A stretch of DNA of 64,000 nucleotides from Niastella vici. GTDB lineage: Bacteria; Bacteroidota; Bacteroidia; Chitinophagales; Chitinophagaceae. How positions within the stretch are numbered: position 1 is the stretch's first letter; each line of letters opens with the position of its first letter. The position numbers were made by a program, and so were the translations under genes. This document shows positions 1 through 8,673 of this stretch, one piece after another. Location of the stretch: positions 1 to 64,000 of the forward strand of contig NZ_LVYD01000059.1 of NCBI RefSeq assembly GCF_002077945.1. The letters run 5' to 3'. A model generated the notes under the pieces. That model had not been told where the DNA came from. It did no database searches and saw nothing but the letters and a program-made list of their open reading frames with translations.

Positions 1-6
1 AGAGTT

Positions 7-25
7 TGCGCCCGTGCCGGGCGCA
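7..25. other. GC-rich perfect hairpin at the left edge
   Basis: An 8-bp perfect inverted repeat (TGCGCCCG and CGGGCGCA) encloses a 3-base loop and is followed by CCA. It resembles a tRNA acceptor end, but no proper T-arm can be folded from the visible bases. It could be the end of an element lying outside the window. Function unknown. Confidence 0.35.
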
Positions 26-30
26 CCAAT

Positions 31-68
31 AAAAAAGGTATGCTATTAAATAGCATACCCTTTTTTAT
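31..68. terminator. bidirectional Rho-independent terminator
   Basis: A 10-bp stem (positions 37-46 with 50-59) is flanked by six A on the left and six T on the right, so it can act on either strand. On the minus strand it lies about 20 bases beyond the stop codon of the FKBP gene and is the likely end of the nrnA-FKBP transcript. Confidence 0.75.
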
Positions 69-89
69 TATGTTTTCCCTTCGGGGGTA

Positions 90-1058
90 TTAATGACCCT
101 GGTGTTGTTGAGGCTGGGGTTGTCCCTGTGCCTGAGGTGGCGGCATTGGCATAGCCGGTTGTTTTGGAGCTGAATCGCTTACGTTCACCACTTCAACATC
201 AAACACGAGATTCTCGTACTGAACACCGCCAGGACCAGGTTGTGCACCATAAGCCTGGAAGTAAGGAATGTACAGAGTACCTTTTCCACCTTTTTTGAAG
301 AACTTCAGGCCTTCATCCCAACCAGGAATAACCGCATGAGTTCCGATGGTTACATCAAATGGTGGTTTTCCGCCTTCCATATTGCTTTCAAACACTTTCA
401 TAGAAGGGAATGATTTACCGGTATAGCGGATTGAGCAATATTTACCGGAATCAACCTGAGGGCCGTTACCCGGGTCTTTTACTTCAACAAAAGTACCTTG
501 GGGCGCCTTTTGGGTTTTGATATTGTTTTTAGCGAGGTAGTCTTCGATCTCTTTTACTTTAGGTCCTTTCAGGCTTTCGAATTTCACTTTTTGACGAGCC
601 TGTGCCTGCTGCATTTCAGCCATCTGGTCTTTTTGGGCCAGGCTGTCGGCAGTGAATACTTCCAACACTTTAAATGATAAGATCAGTTTATCCTTTGGTT
701 TGATGAATTCAGGTAACATACCCTGTTTTTTTGCCAGGCTGTCGGCCAAACGGATAACCACCGCACTGTCGCCTTTGCGCAACATGGTGAAGATCTCCTG
801 AGGATCGTAAACAGGACCTACGCTGTCGACCTTTGCATAAAAAGGCATTTGATCGGCAGAGCTGCCCAGTACAGAATCCCTTAATTTATGTACGTAAGAA
901 AGTTTTATAACATCACCCCTTTTTACCAGCGAACCGCTGCCTGATGAAATGATCTTATACATCAAGCCGCTTTTTGTTTTTTTGAACCCGCTGTTTTTAC
1001 AGGCGCTTGCCAAAAACAGCACCGAAAGGGCACTTAAGAAAAGAGTTGTTTTTTTCAT
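90..1058 (-). CDS. FKBP-type peptidyl-prolyl cis-trans isomerase, lipoprotein
   Basis: This is a 322-residue exported isomerase that probably assists folding of envelope proteins. The N-terminus is a lipoprotein signal (LFLASAC, lipid-carrying Cys20). Two FKBP-like units are visible. The first, about residues 28-135, is degenerate. The second, about 200-295, keeps the family pattern: IRYTGK near its start, then VIPGWDEGL, then an IPYFQAYG segment. The C-terminus is a Pro/Gln/His-rich tail of about 30 residues. The gene starts 20 bases after the stop of the NrnA-like gene on the same strand, so the two probably form an operon. The domain assignment is firm. Activity of the first domain is doubtful, and the client proteins cannot be read from the sequence. 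Confidence 0.88.
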   Translation of the reverse strand: MKKTTLFLSALSVLFLASACKNSGFKKTKSGLMYKIISSGSGSLVKRGDVIKLSYVHKLRDSVLGSSADQMPFYAKVDSVGPVYDPQEIFTMLRKGDSAVVIRLADSLAKKQGMLPEFIKPKDKLILSFKVLEVFTADSLAQKDQMAEMQQAQARQKVKFESLKGPKVKEIEDYLAKNNIKTQKAPQGTFVEVKDPGNGPQVDSGKYCSIRYTGKSFPSMKVFESNMEGGKPPFDVTIGTHAVIPGWDEGLKFFKKGGKGTLYIPYFQAYGAQPGPGGVQYENLVFDVEVVNVSDSAPKQPAMPMPPPQAQGQPQPQQHQGH

Positions 1059-1078
1059 CTGATTATTTAAATAAAAAT

Positions 1079-2086
1079 TTATTGTAATTGCAATTCGTTT
1101 TCTTTCATTGCGTCAATGAAATGCTGAACGGTTACTTCAAGCGAATCGCTGCTGCGGCCACCGGCGGCATTATAATGCCCGCCCCCTTCAAAATAAGTTC
1201 GCGCAAATGTATTCACGTCAAAATCACCCTTGCTGCGGAAACTCCATTTACGTTCTTCATCGCGGTCAATTACCAGGGCAGCCAGTTTAATGCCCTGAAT
1301 GCTCAGGGGATAATTCACCAGTCCTTCGGTATCGCCGGTCTTGATCTCATAACGCAACAGGTCTTTTTTGGGAATGTAGATCAGCGCAGTATTGTATTCA
1401 TAGAACAGGTCCATCCGGTGCAACAGAATGTGCCCGATAAAGCGGAGCCTGTTTTCCAGGAAATTATCATAAATGTTCTCATGCACCAGGGTATGTTGCA
1501 GGCCGCGGTCCTTGAGGTCGGCAACCATGCGGTGCACGGCGGCGCTGGCCGAAGGAAAACGGAACGAGCCGGTATCGGTCATAACCCCGGCATACAGGCA
1601 ATCTGCAATAGCGGGCGTAATGCGGTCGCTATGGCCTGAACCGACAATAAAATCATACACCATTTCGCAGGTGCTGCTTTTGCCGGTATTGCTGACACCC
1701 CAGGTAAAAACCCCGATCTCGGGCTGCTGGTGATGATCGATCAAAATTCGGTCATAGTTACCCTGGCGAATGGAATTTGCCATGTGCTTGGTGCGTACCA
1801 GCACATTAAAGTCGAGGCAAAACACCCATTGGGCCTGTTTCAGGGCAGCTTCTCCCCTGTCGCGCTGTAATTCATAGTCTATCACATTGGCGGCGCCAGG
1901 CATCCAGTCGAGCCATTTGGCCCAGTTGGTGGGCGAAACTACGGTTACAGAGTGGCCGAACGAGGTCAGGAAATGGTACATGGCCAGGGAGCTCCCCATG
2001 GCATCGGCATCAGGTTTCTGATGCGTGGTAATCACCACATTGCGTGGGGTGGCTAAAAGGGAATATATGTCTTGTATAGGTTTCAT
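1079..2086 (-). CDS. DHH-family phosphoesterase, NrnA-like oligoribonuclease/pAp phosphatase
   Basis: This is a 335-residue cytoplasmic DHH/DHHA1 phosphoesterase of the NrnA type. Family members degrade very short RNA oligonucleotides and can dephosphorylate 3'-phosphoadenosine 5'-phosphate. Metal-binding motifs are all present: THQKPDADAMGS (His22, Asp26, Asp28), a CLDFN segment with Asp92, the LIDHH motif (117-119) and DTGSFRF with Asp171. The C-terminal DHHA1 domain ends in the substrate-binding GGGHYNAAGG. The length matches the family. The start is an ATG. The gene is divergent from ndk and is followed by the FKBP gene. The close homologues RecJ and GdpP are longer and carry extra domains that are absent here. 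Confidence 0.88.
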   Translation of the reverse strand: MKPIQDIYSLLATPRNVVITTHQKPDADAMGSSLAMYHFLTSFGHSVTVVSPTNWAKWLDWMPGAANVIDYELQRDRGEAALKQAQWVFCLDFNVLVRTKHMANSIRQGNYDRILIDHHQQPEIGVFTWGVSNTGKSSTCEMVYDFIVGSGHSDRITPAIADCLYAGVMTDTGSFRFPSASAAVHRMVADLKDRGLQHTLVHENIYDNFLENRLRFIGHILLHRMDLFYEYNTALIYIPKKDLLRYEIKTGDTEGLVNYPLSIQGIKLAALVIDRDEERKWSFRSKGDFDVNTFARTYFEGGGHYNAAGGRSSDSLEVTVQHFIDAMKENELQLQ

Positions 2087-2225
2087 GAAACGGCAGCAAA
2101 GTTGCGGAAATAAAGTCCAAATGCCAAAACAGTTCTAAGTTTTAAGTTCCCGGTTCCCCCGGAGGCCTCTACCGGGGTTGGGGCAGCCTGAATCAATGGG
2201 GGCTCCCGCATAATTGAACTTTGAA

Positions 2226-2255
2226 TTTGGAACTTAAAAACTTCCCTTACTTTTG
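2226..2255 (+). promoter_or_regulatory. Bacteroidota-type promoter for ndk
   Basis: A TTTG -33 box (2226-2229) and a TACTTTTG -7 box (2248-2255, consensus TAnnTTTG) are separated by 18 bases. The ndk ATG is 21 bases beyond the -7 box. Both boxes match the primary sigma consensus known for Bacteroidota. Confidence 0.65.
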
Positions 2256-2276
2256 CGGCCAAAATAGAAGATTAGT

Positions 2277-2693
2277 ATGAGTAACCGCACGTTTACTATG
2301 ATCAAGCCCGACGCCATGAAAAACGGGCATGCCGGTGCAATCTTAGACCGGATCATTAAAGAGGGTTTTCGCGTTGTGTCGTTGAAAATGACCAAATTAA
2401 GCAAGGAGAAAGCCGGTGAGTTCTATGCTGTGCATGCAGCGCGTCCTTTTTATGGCGAGCTGGTTGAGTTTATGAGCAGTGGTGTTATTATTGCCGCCAT
2501 TCTGGAAAAACCCAATGCGGTGGCTGCATTTCGTACCCTGATCGGTGCTACCAACCCCGCCCAGGCCGAAGCCGGTACCATCCGTAAATTATTTGCTACT
2601 TCCGTTGGCGAAAATGCCGTTCATGGCAGCGACAGCGATGAGAATGCAGCTATTGAAGGTAATTTCTTCTTCAGTGGTTTAGAGCAATTCTAA
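2277..2693 (+). CDS. ndk: nucleoside diphosphate kinase
   Basis: This 138-residue enzyme transfers the gamma phosphate of ATP to nucleoside diphosphates through a phospho-histidine and so balances the NTP/dNTP pools. The N-terminal TMIKPDA motif and the active-site NAVHGSDS motif (His116) are intact. The conserved RPFYGELV and [13 protein letters not shown] segments are also present. Length is typical of the hexameric bacterial enzyme. A good promoter lies upstream and a strong terminator directly follows, so it is probably a monocistronic transcript. It is divergent from the NrnA-like gene. Confidence 0.97.
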   Translation: MSNRTFTMIKPDAMKNGHAGAILDRIIKEGFRVVSLKMTKLSKEKAGEFYAVHAARPFYGELVEFMSSGVIIAAILEKPNAVAAFRTLIGATNPAQAEAGTIRKLFATSVGENAVHGSDSDENAAIEGNFFFSGLEQF

Positions 2694-2707
2694 TTTACTA
2701 AAAGATA

Positions 2708-2746
2708 AAAAGGATCACCGGTTTGTAACTGGTGATCCTTTTATAT
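2708..2746 (+). terminator. terminator of ndk
   Basis: A 12-bp perfect stem (2708-2719 with 2731-2742) lies about 15 bases after the ndk stop. Three inner pairs extend it, the 3' arm ends in four T, and an AT-rich run follows. The A-rich left flank means it could also serve the convergent minus-strand gene. Confidence 0.85.
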
Positions 2747-2778
2747 TTTATGCGTAATTTTTATCAACTCAGTTAATT

Positions 2779-3291
2779 TCACTTCCCACCAACATTCGCC
2801 TCCAGCATACTTCTGAAAATATTTATCCGCTCCACGTCGCCGATCATTTTTTTCTGAATAATATGTACATCAAACCTGGAAACATATATCAGAAAGAACT
2901 GCTTCGACTCTCTGAACCGGTCAATCTCGCGCCAGGGTTTTGAAAAATTGGTATTGGGCCCTTCCCTGGTAATACCCCAATGCGAAAACTGGTATAGTAC
3001 ATTATTGAACAGGTCGGGTCGCTTTTGGTATACCCACCAGGTTATGATCAGCAGGGCGAGCATTCCTGCCAGGGCCAAAGAGCCAATGAAAAATACAATG
3101 AACGCGGCATCCTGAAGTGTGAAAGAAAATTTGGACGTGGTCAAAAATCCCAGCAAGTTACTCGCACACGAAATGATGAGCATAAACCCGAAATACCTTC
3201 TCACCCGCCTGCTGATGAAGAAGGCATACAACATGGCATTCAGGAATTCTTTATAGGTCAGTTGCTGGCGTACCGTGATGGTGTTCTGCAT
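2779..3291 (-). CDS. YcxB-like two-helix membrane protein
   Basis: This is a 170-residue predicted inner-membrane protein. Two hydrophobic helices lie at about residues 35-55 and 65-90. A soluble C-terminal half follows, with the pattern WGITREG...KPWREIDRF...FLIYVSRFDVHIIQKK that resembles the YcxB-like family, whose function is unknown. The chosen start is an ATG. The reading frame extends upstream only to a TTG at 3318, which would add nine residues. The gene begins 41 bases after the TraB/GumN gene on the same strand and may be cotranscribed with it. The family match is by eye and no activity is claimed. Confidence 0.7.
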   Translation of the reverse strand: MQNTITVRQQLTYKEFLNAMLYAFFISRRVRRYFGFMLIISCASNLLGFLTTSKFSFTLQDAAFIVFFIGSLALAGMLALLIITWWVYQKRPDLFNNVLYQFSHWGITREGPNTNFSKPWREIDRFRESKQFFLIYVSRFDVHIIQKKMIGDVERINIFRSMLEANVGGK

Positions 3292-3332
3292 GGCATCGTT
3301 AATTGTAGCTACAAACAATAAACAATCAATCC

Positions 3333-4292
3333 TTATAATGATTCTGTTTCTGCTTTCCTGCTTACATTCCCCATCGGCGTCACTTTATAACCCATCTTCC
3401 GCAGCAGATTGATAACGCCCTGTTCGCCGGGTAAATGACCTGCCCCTACGGCAAATAAAATGCAATGATCTTTCATGATCGCCGGCATTTGTTGTACCCA
3501 ATGGCGGTTGCGGCCATATAAAAGAATGTCCATGTATTCATCCATCCCGGGATCGCTTTTATGCATCAGCGAATCCATGCGTTCCAGATCCTGCTTGCGG
3601 TAAACCTCTACCATTTCCAGGGTCACCTGTTTATAGCTTTCAATGCTGTCGATATAATTTACCAGGTCTTTCGCCTGCTTTTCATAGGGGATGCTGTCGA
3701 AAATGGAAGCCTGGAACTCGGTCGTTTCCAACCCCTTTATTTCCTTGTGGTATTGCTTGCTTTCGCGCATGATCAGCTCTTCCATTCCGTTCTTTTGTTC
3801 ACAGTTCATCATTTGTTCGCCAATAAGGCTGCTGATGAAATAGGGCTTGAACCGGCTCATCATGCTTAATGGCAGGGGAACAGCATGGTTCTTAAAATAA
3901 TCTTCTACCCTGGCGTATTCCTCTTTTGTGAGCAGTTCCGACAATTTTTTGCCATCGTTCATGCGCAGGTATTTCATGGCGCCCAGCATTTCGCCCAGGT
4001 TGTCCATATCGAGCTCAAAATAGATCTGGTCGGCATATTTTATTGCCATTTTCAGGGTATCGCTCAACGTGGCATCATCGGCACACAACACGTGCATGGT
4101 GCCAAAAAGGTAGCACGACCGGGTAAGGCCATTCCCGCTAATTTTCCATAACAGCGTGTTATCTAAATGATTATAAGTAGTTTCCGACTTTGAGGCATTC
4201 TCCTTTTTGGCTCCTTTGGGAGCCTGCTGGCCCAGCCCCACCACAGCCAGGGCCATAGAAAAGATCAACATACCGGCATTTTTCACTAACAT
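3333..4292 (-). CDS. TraB/GumN family secreted protein
   Basis: This is a 319-residue exported protein with a short signal peptide (about residues 1-21). It is a TraB/GumN family member. Typical patterns are LWKISGNG at the start of the mature domain, the YLFGTMHV motif with its conserved Gly-Thr-Met-His, a Glu-rich YFELDM segment, and the C-terminal FAVGAGHLPGEQGV motif. The GTMH histidine and the C-terminal GAGH are proposed metal ligands, as in the TIKI/TraB metalloprotease fold. Whether this bacterial branch is a peptidase is not established. The first gene of a probable two-gene unit with the YcxB-like gene. Confidence 0.82.
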   Translation of the reverse strand: MLVKNAGMLIFSMALAVVGLGQQAPKGAKKENASKSETTYNHLDNTLLWKISGNGLTRSCYLFGTMHVLCADDATLSDTLKMAIKYADQIYFELDMDNLGEMLGAMKYLRMNDGKKLSELLTKEEYARVEDYFKNHAVPLPLSMMSRFKPYFISSLIGEQMMNCEQKNGMEELIMRESKQYHKEIKGLETTEFQASIFDSIPYEKQAKDLVNYIDSIESYKQVTLEMVEVYRKQDLERMDSLMHKSDPGMDEYMDILLYGRNRHWVQQMPAIMKDHCILFAVGAGHLPGEQGVINLLRKMGYKVTPMGNVSRKAETESL

Positions 4293-4714
4293 ATTATACT
4301 TGCTTTTATCCTACCTGATGAATATGGTTCCTTTTTTTATTATACTTGCATAAATTAATAATACCCATATGAAACCCTGCCACTCACTGTTTACTGAGCA
4401 TATCCACTCTTTATTTCAGGTTGCCAACTTCGGCTTATGCCACTGAACAGCCGTCGGGGCAAAAAGCGATACGTAATTTCACAATTGCTGGTTGGGCTGC
4501 ATACCCTTTAGGTACTTTCAACAAAGCTAAACCGGCTGGCTCATTTGAACGAATAAATTTACAAAATCAGGGACCAGGGAATAAACGAATCAGACAACGT
4601 TTATACCAATTTAAGAATAAGAATAATGAATAAGCCGCCAGCGTAAAAGACGTCATGGCCTTACTTGTTCTTTATTTGATATTCGTAACCATTTATTGCT
4701 TAAAGCTCCTGTAC
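4293..4714. other. divergent intergenic region, no gene recognised
   Basis: This 422-base gap separates the minus-strand TraB gene from the plus-strand DUF3857 genes. It contains two copies of ATTATACTTGC (about 4295-4305 and 4343-4353), each close to the TAnnTTTG promoter box. It also contains a 70-codon plus-strand frame (4421-4633) with no recognisable motif, no ATG and an odd composition, which is not treated as a gene. Confidence 0.5.
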
Positions 4715-6640
4715 ATGAAACGCTTTGTTTGTAGCTGGTTATTGCTTGCAATAGTAAATCTGTGTGCGGCACAAACTACCTTGCCTGAATTTGGCGTGAT
4801 CACCCCAGAGGAAAGATCGCTGACCGAATGCCCCTTCGATAAAGAAGCTGATGCGGTAGTGATCTTTGATGAAGCTTCGGCCGATCACAACGATCAGTAT
4901 AACCTTATTGTTACCCGGCGTATAAGAATAAAGATCCTGAAACAAAAGGGCACCAAATACGGCGATATCGCTATTCACTACCGGCACAAAGACGATATCC
5001 AGTACATCAACGACATTGAAGCATACACCTGCAATTACACCAATAACGGTACCATTCCCGATATCAAAAAGGTTCCAACCTCGGCTATTTACCGGCAAAA
5101 AATAAACGAGCAGTGGTCGGTGGTAAAAATTCCCATGCCCGATGTGCAGCCCGGCAGCATCATTGAATACAAATATGTTTCCACCGCAAAAAATTATAAT
5201 TACCTCGACGATTGGTACTTCCAGCGCGAACTGCCTGTAATGCACAGCCATTTTTCGTTGGCAGTAATGCCGAATTATGAATTTGCCTACCGGGTATTCA
5301 AAAGCGAGCAGCTGCCCATTGTAGTAAAACAGGAAAAAGGCTCGGGCAGAATATATTTTGAAATGAACAACATAGCCGGTTTACGCGATGAACCGTTTAT
5401 GGATGCGGAAAAAGATTACCTGCAACACGTGGAATTTCAGCTATCGGGCTACCAGGGCGTTTTTGGCGGTACCACCAAGTACATGACCACCTGGGCCGAA
5501 GTAACCCGCGAAGTAATGGGGCATTCCTCCTTTGGCCTGCAGCTGAACAAGAACATCCCGGTCGATGATGCCTGGATGAACAAAGTAAAAGCAATGCCGG
5601 TGCCGTTTGAGAAAATGGCCGCCATCTACAATTTTGTTTATAAGAATATCAACTGGAACGGGTTTGGCGGCATAGGCGCCGTTGACGGCGTTAAGGAAGC
5701 CTGGGAAAAAAAGAAAGGCAGCAGCGGCGATATCAACCTGCTGCTCATTAACCTGCTTAAAGAGGCCGGTCTGGAAGTATATCCTTTACTGGTGAGCGAA
5801 CGCGGCCATGGTAAAGTAAACCCCGAGTATCCTTTTATTGACCAGTTCAATAAAGTGATGGCCTATGTGCTTATTGGCGACAACAAATATGTGCTTGATG
5901 CCGCAGGTCCCTACACCCCACCCTTTATGATCCCCTTCCCGGTCATCAATACCAAAGCATTTGTAGTGAACCGTAAGAAAGGCGGCATTATAACCTTAAC
6001 CGAAACGGAGAAAAAAGACCAGAACACCGTAAGCATACATGCCCGCATAGACGAAAGCGGCGCCATGACCGGCCAGGCCCTCATTTTAAGTAATGAATAC
6101 GCCCGGCTTACCCGTGTGCGCGCCTGGGAACGCGACCGGGATAATTTCAGGGAGAAATATTATACCGTTTACCAGGCCGGATTGAAAATGGACAGCCTGG
6201 TGATGCATAACCTCGACAACGATTCCATGCCATTGGAACAACAATTCGGTTTTTCTATTCCACCTACCGTAAGCGGCGATTATAAACTGATCAACCTGAA
6301 CCTGTTCAGCGGCATTGCCAAAAACCCGTTCATCTCTGATATCAGGTTCACCAATATCGATTACGGGTGTTTGCAATCACATACAGTGGTAGAGGCCATT
6401 GAGCTGCCCGAATCGCTGAAAGTAGAAAGCCTGCCCCGGAATATCCGTATGATCATGCCCGACACCAGCATTACCCTCACCCGTATACTCAATGTGAAGG
6501 ACAATTTGCTGCAGGTGAAATATACGATAGCCACCACCCGAAGCGTATTCACTGCCGATGAATATGATTACGTAAAGGATTTCTATAAAAAAATGGCCGG
6601 CATCATGAATGAGCAGGTCGTACTGAAAAAGAAGGAATAA
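4715..6640 (+). CDS. secreted DUF3857/transglutaminase-like protein, catalytic residues lost
   Basis: This is a 641-residue protein with a signal peptide (residues 1-20, ending CAAQ), a DUF3857 domain (about 35-230) and a transglutaminase-like domain (about 270-400), followed by a C-terminal beta-rich region. The ATG at 4715 is preferred over an upstream frame extension because it gives a standard signal peptide. In the transglutaminase fold the nucleophile Cys is replaced by Ser337 (KGSSGDIN) and the His by Lys380 (FNKVMAYV); the acidic residue Asp395 is kept. It is therefore probably a binding or scaffold protein rather than an enzyme. It is the first of three tandem paralogues with short gaps (44 and 45 bases), which suggests one transcript. 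Confidence 0.85.
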   Translation: MKRFVCSWLLLAIVNLCAAQTTLPEFGVITPEERSLTECPFDKEADAVVIFDEASADHNDQYNLIVTRRIRIKILKQKGTKYGDIAIHYRHKDDIQYINDIEAYTCNYTNNGTIPDIKKVPTSAIYRQKINEQWSVVKIPMPDVQPGSIIEYKYVSTAKNYNYLDDWYFQRELPVMHSHFSLAVMPNYEFAYRVFKSEQLPIVVKQEKGSGRIYFEMNNIAGLRDEPFMDAEKDYLQHVEFQLSGYQGVFGGTTKYMTTWAEVTREVMGHSSFGLQLNKNIPVDDAWMNKVKAMPVPFEKMAAIYNFVYKNINWNGFGGIGAVDGVKEAWEKKKGSSGDINLLLINLLKEAGLEVYPLLVSERGHGKVNPEYPFIDQFNKVMAYVLIGDNKYVLDAAGPYTPPFMIPFPVINTKAFVVNRKKGGIITLTETEKKDQNTVSIHARIDESGAMTGQALILSNEYARLTRVRAWERDRDNFREKYYTVYQAGLKMDSLVMHNLDNDSMPLEQQFGFSIPPTVSGDYKLINLNLFSGIAKNPFISDIRFTNIDYGCLQSHTVVEAIELPESLKVESLPRNIRMIMPDTSITLTRILNVKDNLLQVKYTIATTRSVFTADEYDYVKDFYKKMAGIMNEQVVLKKKE

Positions 6641-6684
6641 CGGCTATCGACCTTTGAAAAATTAAACCCTAATACATTTACCAT

Positions 6685-8628
6685 ATGACCAAAGTAATCA
6701 CCCTGCTTGCCTGCCTGGCTATTAGCCTGGCTTCGTTTGCCCAAAAAGGTAACAGCGATGTTCCGGCTTTCGGGAAAGTTGAAAAAGCCGATCTTGAAAT
6801 GAAAGATTGCGATTTTGACACTAAAGCCGAAGCAATGGTGTTGTTCGATGTAGGCGAACTGTATTGTGATCTGTCGGCCTTTAGCAGCAGTATGATATTT
6901 GAACGGCACATTCGCATCAAGATCCTGAAAGATAAAGGGAAAGACAAGGCCAATGTTCACCTGCGCTATACCAGGTATCACAATCTTGAATACATCAAGA
7001 ACCTGACCGCCCAAACCTATAACCTCGATGCATCGGGCAATATAGTTACCACTAAAGTGGAGAAGCAGCTCATTTACGAAAAGACCATCGATAAATATAA
7101 GTCGGAACAGGTATTCACCTTTCCGGAAGTAAAAGCGGGCAGCATCATTGAATATAAATGGACGCAAACCTGGGCCACCTTTGATCTGGAAAACTGGTTC
7201 TTTCAACGCAGCATACCGGTAAAATACAGCCGCTACCGCATCGATTTCCCCAATGAAATTGAAGTGTATGCCACCCCGCTTTGCGTGTTGCCGCTCGAAA
7301 GCAAAAGAGAGTCGAAGGGTACCCGCAGTATCCAGATCTATTCCATGAAGAACATTCCGGCCCTGCGCGACGAACCCTATATCAGCTGCGACAAAGATTA
7401 TCTGCAACGCCTTGAGCTCAGGTTCCTGGCCGTTAATTTCCCCACCCACCGCGAAAGCCTCATCAAGACCTGGCCCGAGCGTATCAAAACATTGATGGAA
7501 GATGAAGGTTTTGGGGTGCAGCTGAAAAGGAATATTCCCCGTACAGCCGATCTGGATGAACAATTGAAGAACATCACCGATCCTTATTATAGAATGACAA
7601 CCATTCATTCCTACGTTCGTAAGAATATGGAATGGAACGGGTACAGTAATATCTGGGCATTAAATGGGGTTAAAGCCGCCTGGAAAGACAGAAAAGGTAC
7701 CAGTGGAGAGATCAACCTGATACTGGTGAACCTGCTGAAAGATGCCGGACTGAAGGCCCACGCCCTGCTGGTAAGCACCCGCGAACATGGCATAGTGCAA
7801 TCTTCCGTTGCCGATGTAAGTCAATTCAATAAGGTACTGGCCTACGTAGAGATAGGTGAAAAGATCTATATACTGGATGCCACAGAAAAAAATACGCCTT
7901 CTTATTTAATTCCCATGGACGTGATGTATTCAGAAGGACTGGTCATTGAAAAACCCGAAACCTTTGAATGGGGTTGGAAGCCCATCTGGAACGACAAAAC
8001 CATTTCAAGGAATGTAGTGGTGGTGCAGGGCGCTATCAACGAAAGCGGCATTATGAACGGGAACGCTTCCCTGTACAGCTACGATTATGCCCGCGTGGAG
8101 CGTATTGAAGAAGCCAGAAAAGATAAAAAACAATTCCTGGAAAAATATTTCAGGGCTGATATGCAGGGAGCCACAGTCGACAGTCTGGAATTTGAAAACC
8201 TCGACGCCGACTCCATGCCCCTGGTGCAAAAAGTGCATTTCAAAATACCGGTAAGCAGTTCAGGCGAATACGCTTTCTTTTCAACCAACCTGTTCACCCG
8301 GTTAGAGAACAATCCTTTTGTGGCCGATACCCGGTTCTCAGATGTGTTCTTTGGCGTGAACCAGAACTACAGCATCGTTGCCAATTTTACTATTCCTCCC
8401 GGCTATGCTTTTGAGACCCTGCCCAAGAATATGCGAATGATAATGCCCGATACCAGTATTTCCATAACACGGCGCCTGGTAGCCGAGAACAACCAGTTGT
8501 CGGTACGGGTAACACTTGACTTTAATAAACCGTATTTTACCACCCAGGAATACCCCGATTTTAAGGAATTTTATAAGCAGTTGTTTGCGATCCTGAGCGA
8601 ACAGATCGCAATAAAGAAAAAAGCTTAA
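6685..8628 (+). CDS. secreted DUF3857/transglutaminase-like protein, catalytic residues lost (paralogue 2)
   Basis: This 647-residue protein is the closest relative of the gene before it and shares the same order: signal peptide (SLASFAQ, about residues 1-19), DUF3857 domain, transglutaminase-like fold and C-terminal beta region. Shared blocks include ARW-free patterns such as GSIIEYKW/Y, LRDEPY, DKDYLQ, MRMIMPDTSI and a basic ending. The catalytic Cys is again Ser (Ser340 in KGTSGEIN), the His is Lys383 (FNKVLAYV) and Asp398 is kept. Identical substitutions in both genes suggest that the change came before the duplication and is under selection, not random decay. The reading frame is open throughout. 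Confidence 0.85.
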   Translation: MTKVITLLACLAISLASFAQKGNSDVPAFGKVEKADLEMKDCDFDTKAEAMVLFDVGELYCDLSAFSSSMIFERHIRIKILKDKGKDKANVHLRYTRYHNLEYIKNLTAQTYNLDASGNIVTTKVEKQLIYEKTIDKYKSEQVFTFPEVKAGSIIEYKWTQTWATFDLENWFFQRSIPVKYSRYRIDFPNEIEVYATPLCVLPLESKRESKGTRSIQIYSMKNIPALRDEPYISCDKDYLQRLELRFLAVNFPTHRESLIKTWPERIKTLMEDEGFGVQLKRNIPRTADLDEQLKNITDPYYRMTTIHSYVRKNMEWNGYSNIWALNGVKAAWKDRKGTSGEINLILVNLLKDAGLKAHALLVSTREHGIVQSSVADVSQFNKVLAYVEIGEKIYILDATEKNTPSYLIPMDVMYSEGLVIEKPETFEWGWKPIWNDKTISRNVVVVQGAINESGIMNGNASLYSYDYARVERIEEARKDKKQFLEKYFRADMQGATVDSLEFENLDADSMPLVQKVHFKIPVSSSGEYAFFSTNLFTRLENNPFVADTRFSDVFFGVNQNYSIVANFTIPPGYAFETLPKNMRMIMPDTSISITRRLVAENNQLSVRVTLDFNKPYFTTQEYPDFKEFYKQLFAILSEQIAIKKKA

Positions 8629-8673
8629 TATGATGAAACGGCCATCTGGCCAAATAAAAAATAATATACGCAG

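Noticed and set aside
2-28. tRNA 3' end ending in CCA at the left edge
   Set aside because: The last bases look like an acceptor stem with CCA, but the preceding bases do not form a T-arm: the expected TTC and invariant A are missing. The hairpin is reported as a structure only.
4421-4633. 70-codon frame between the TraB and DUF3857 genes
   Set aside because: It starts with TTG, has no recognisable motif, and composition is not protein-like. No ribosome-binding site was seen.
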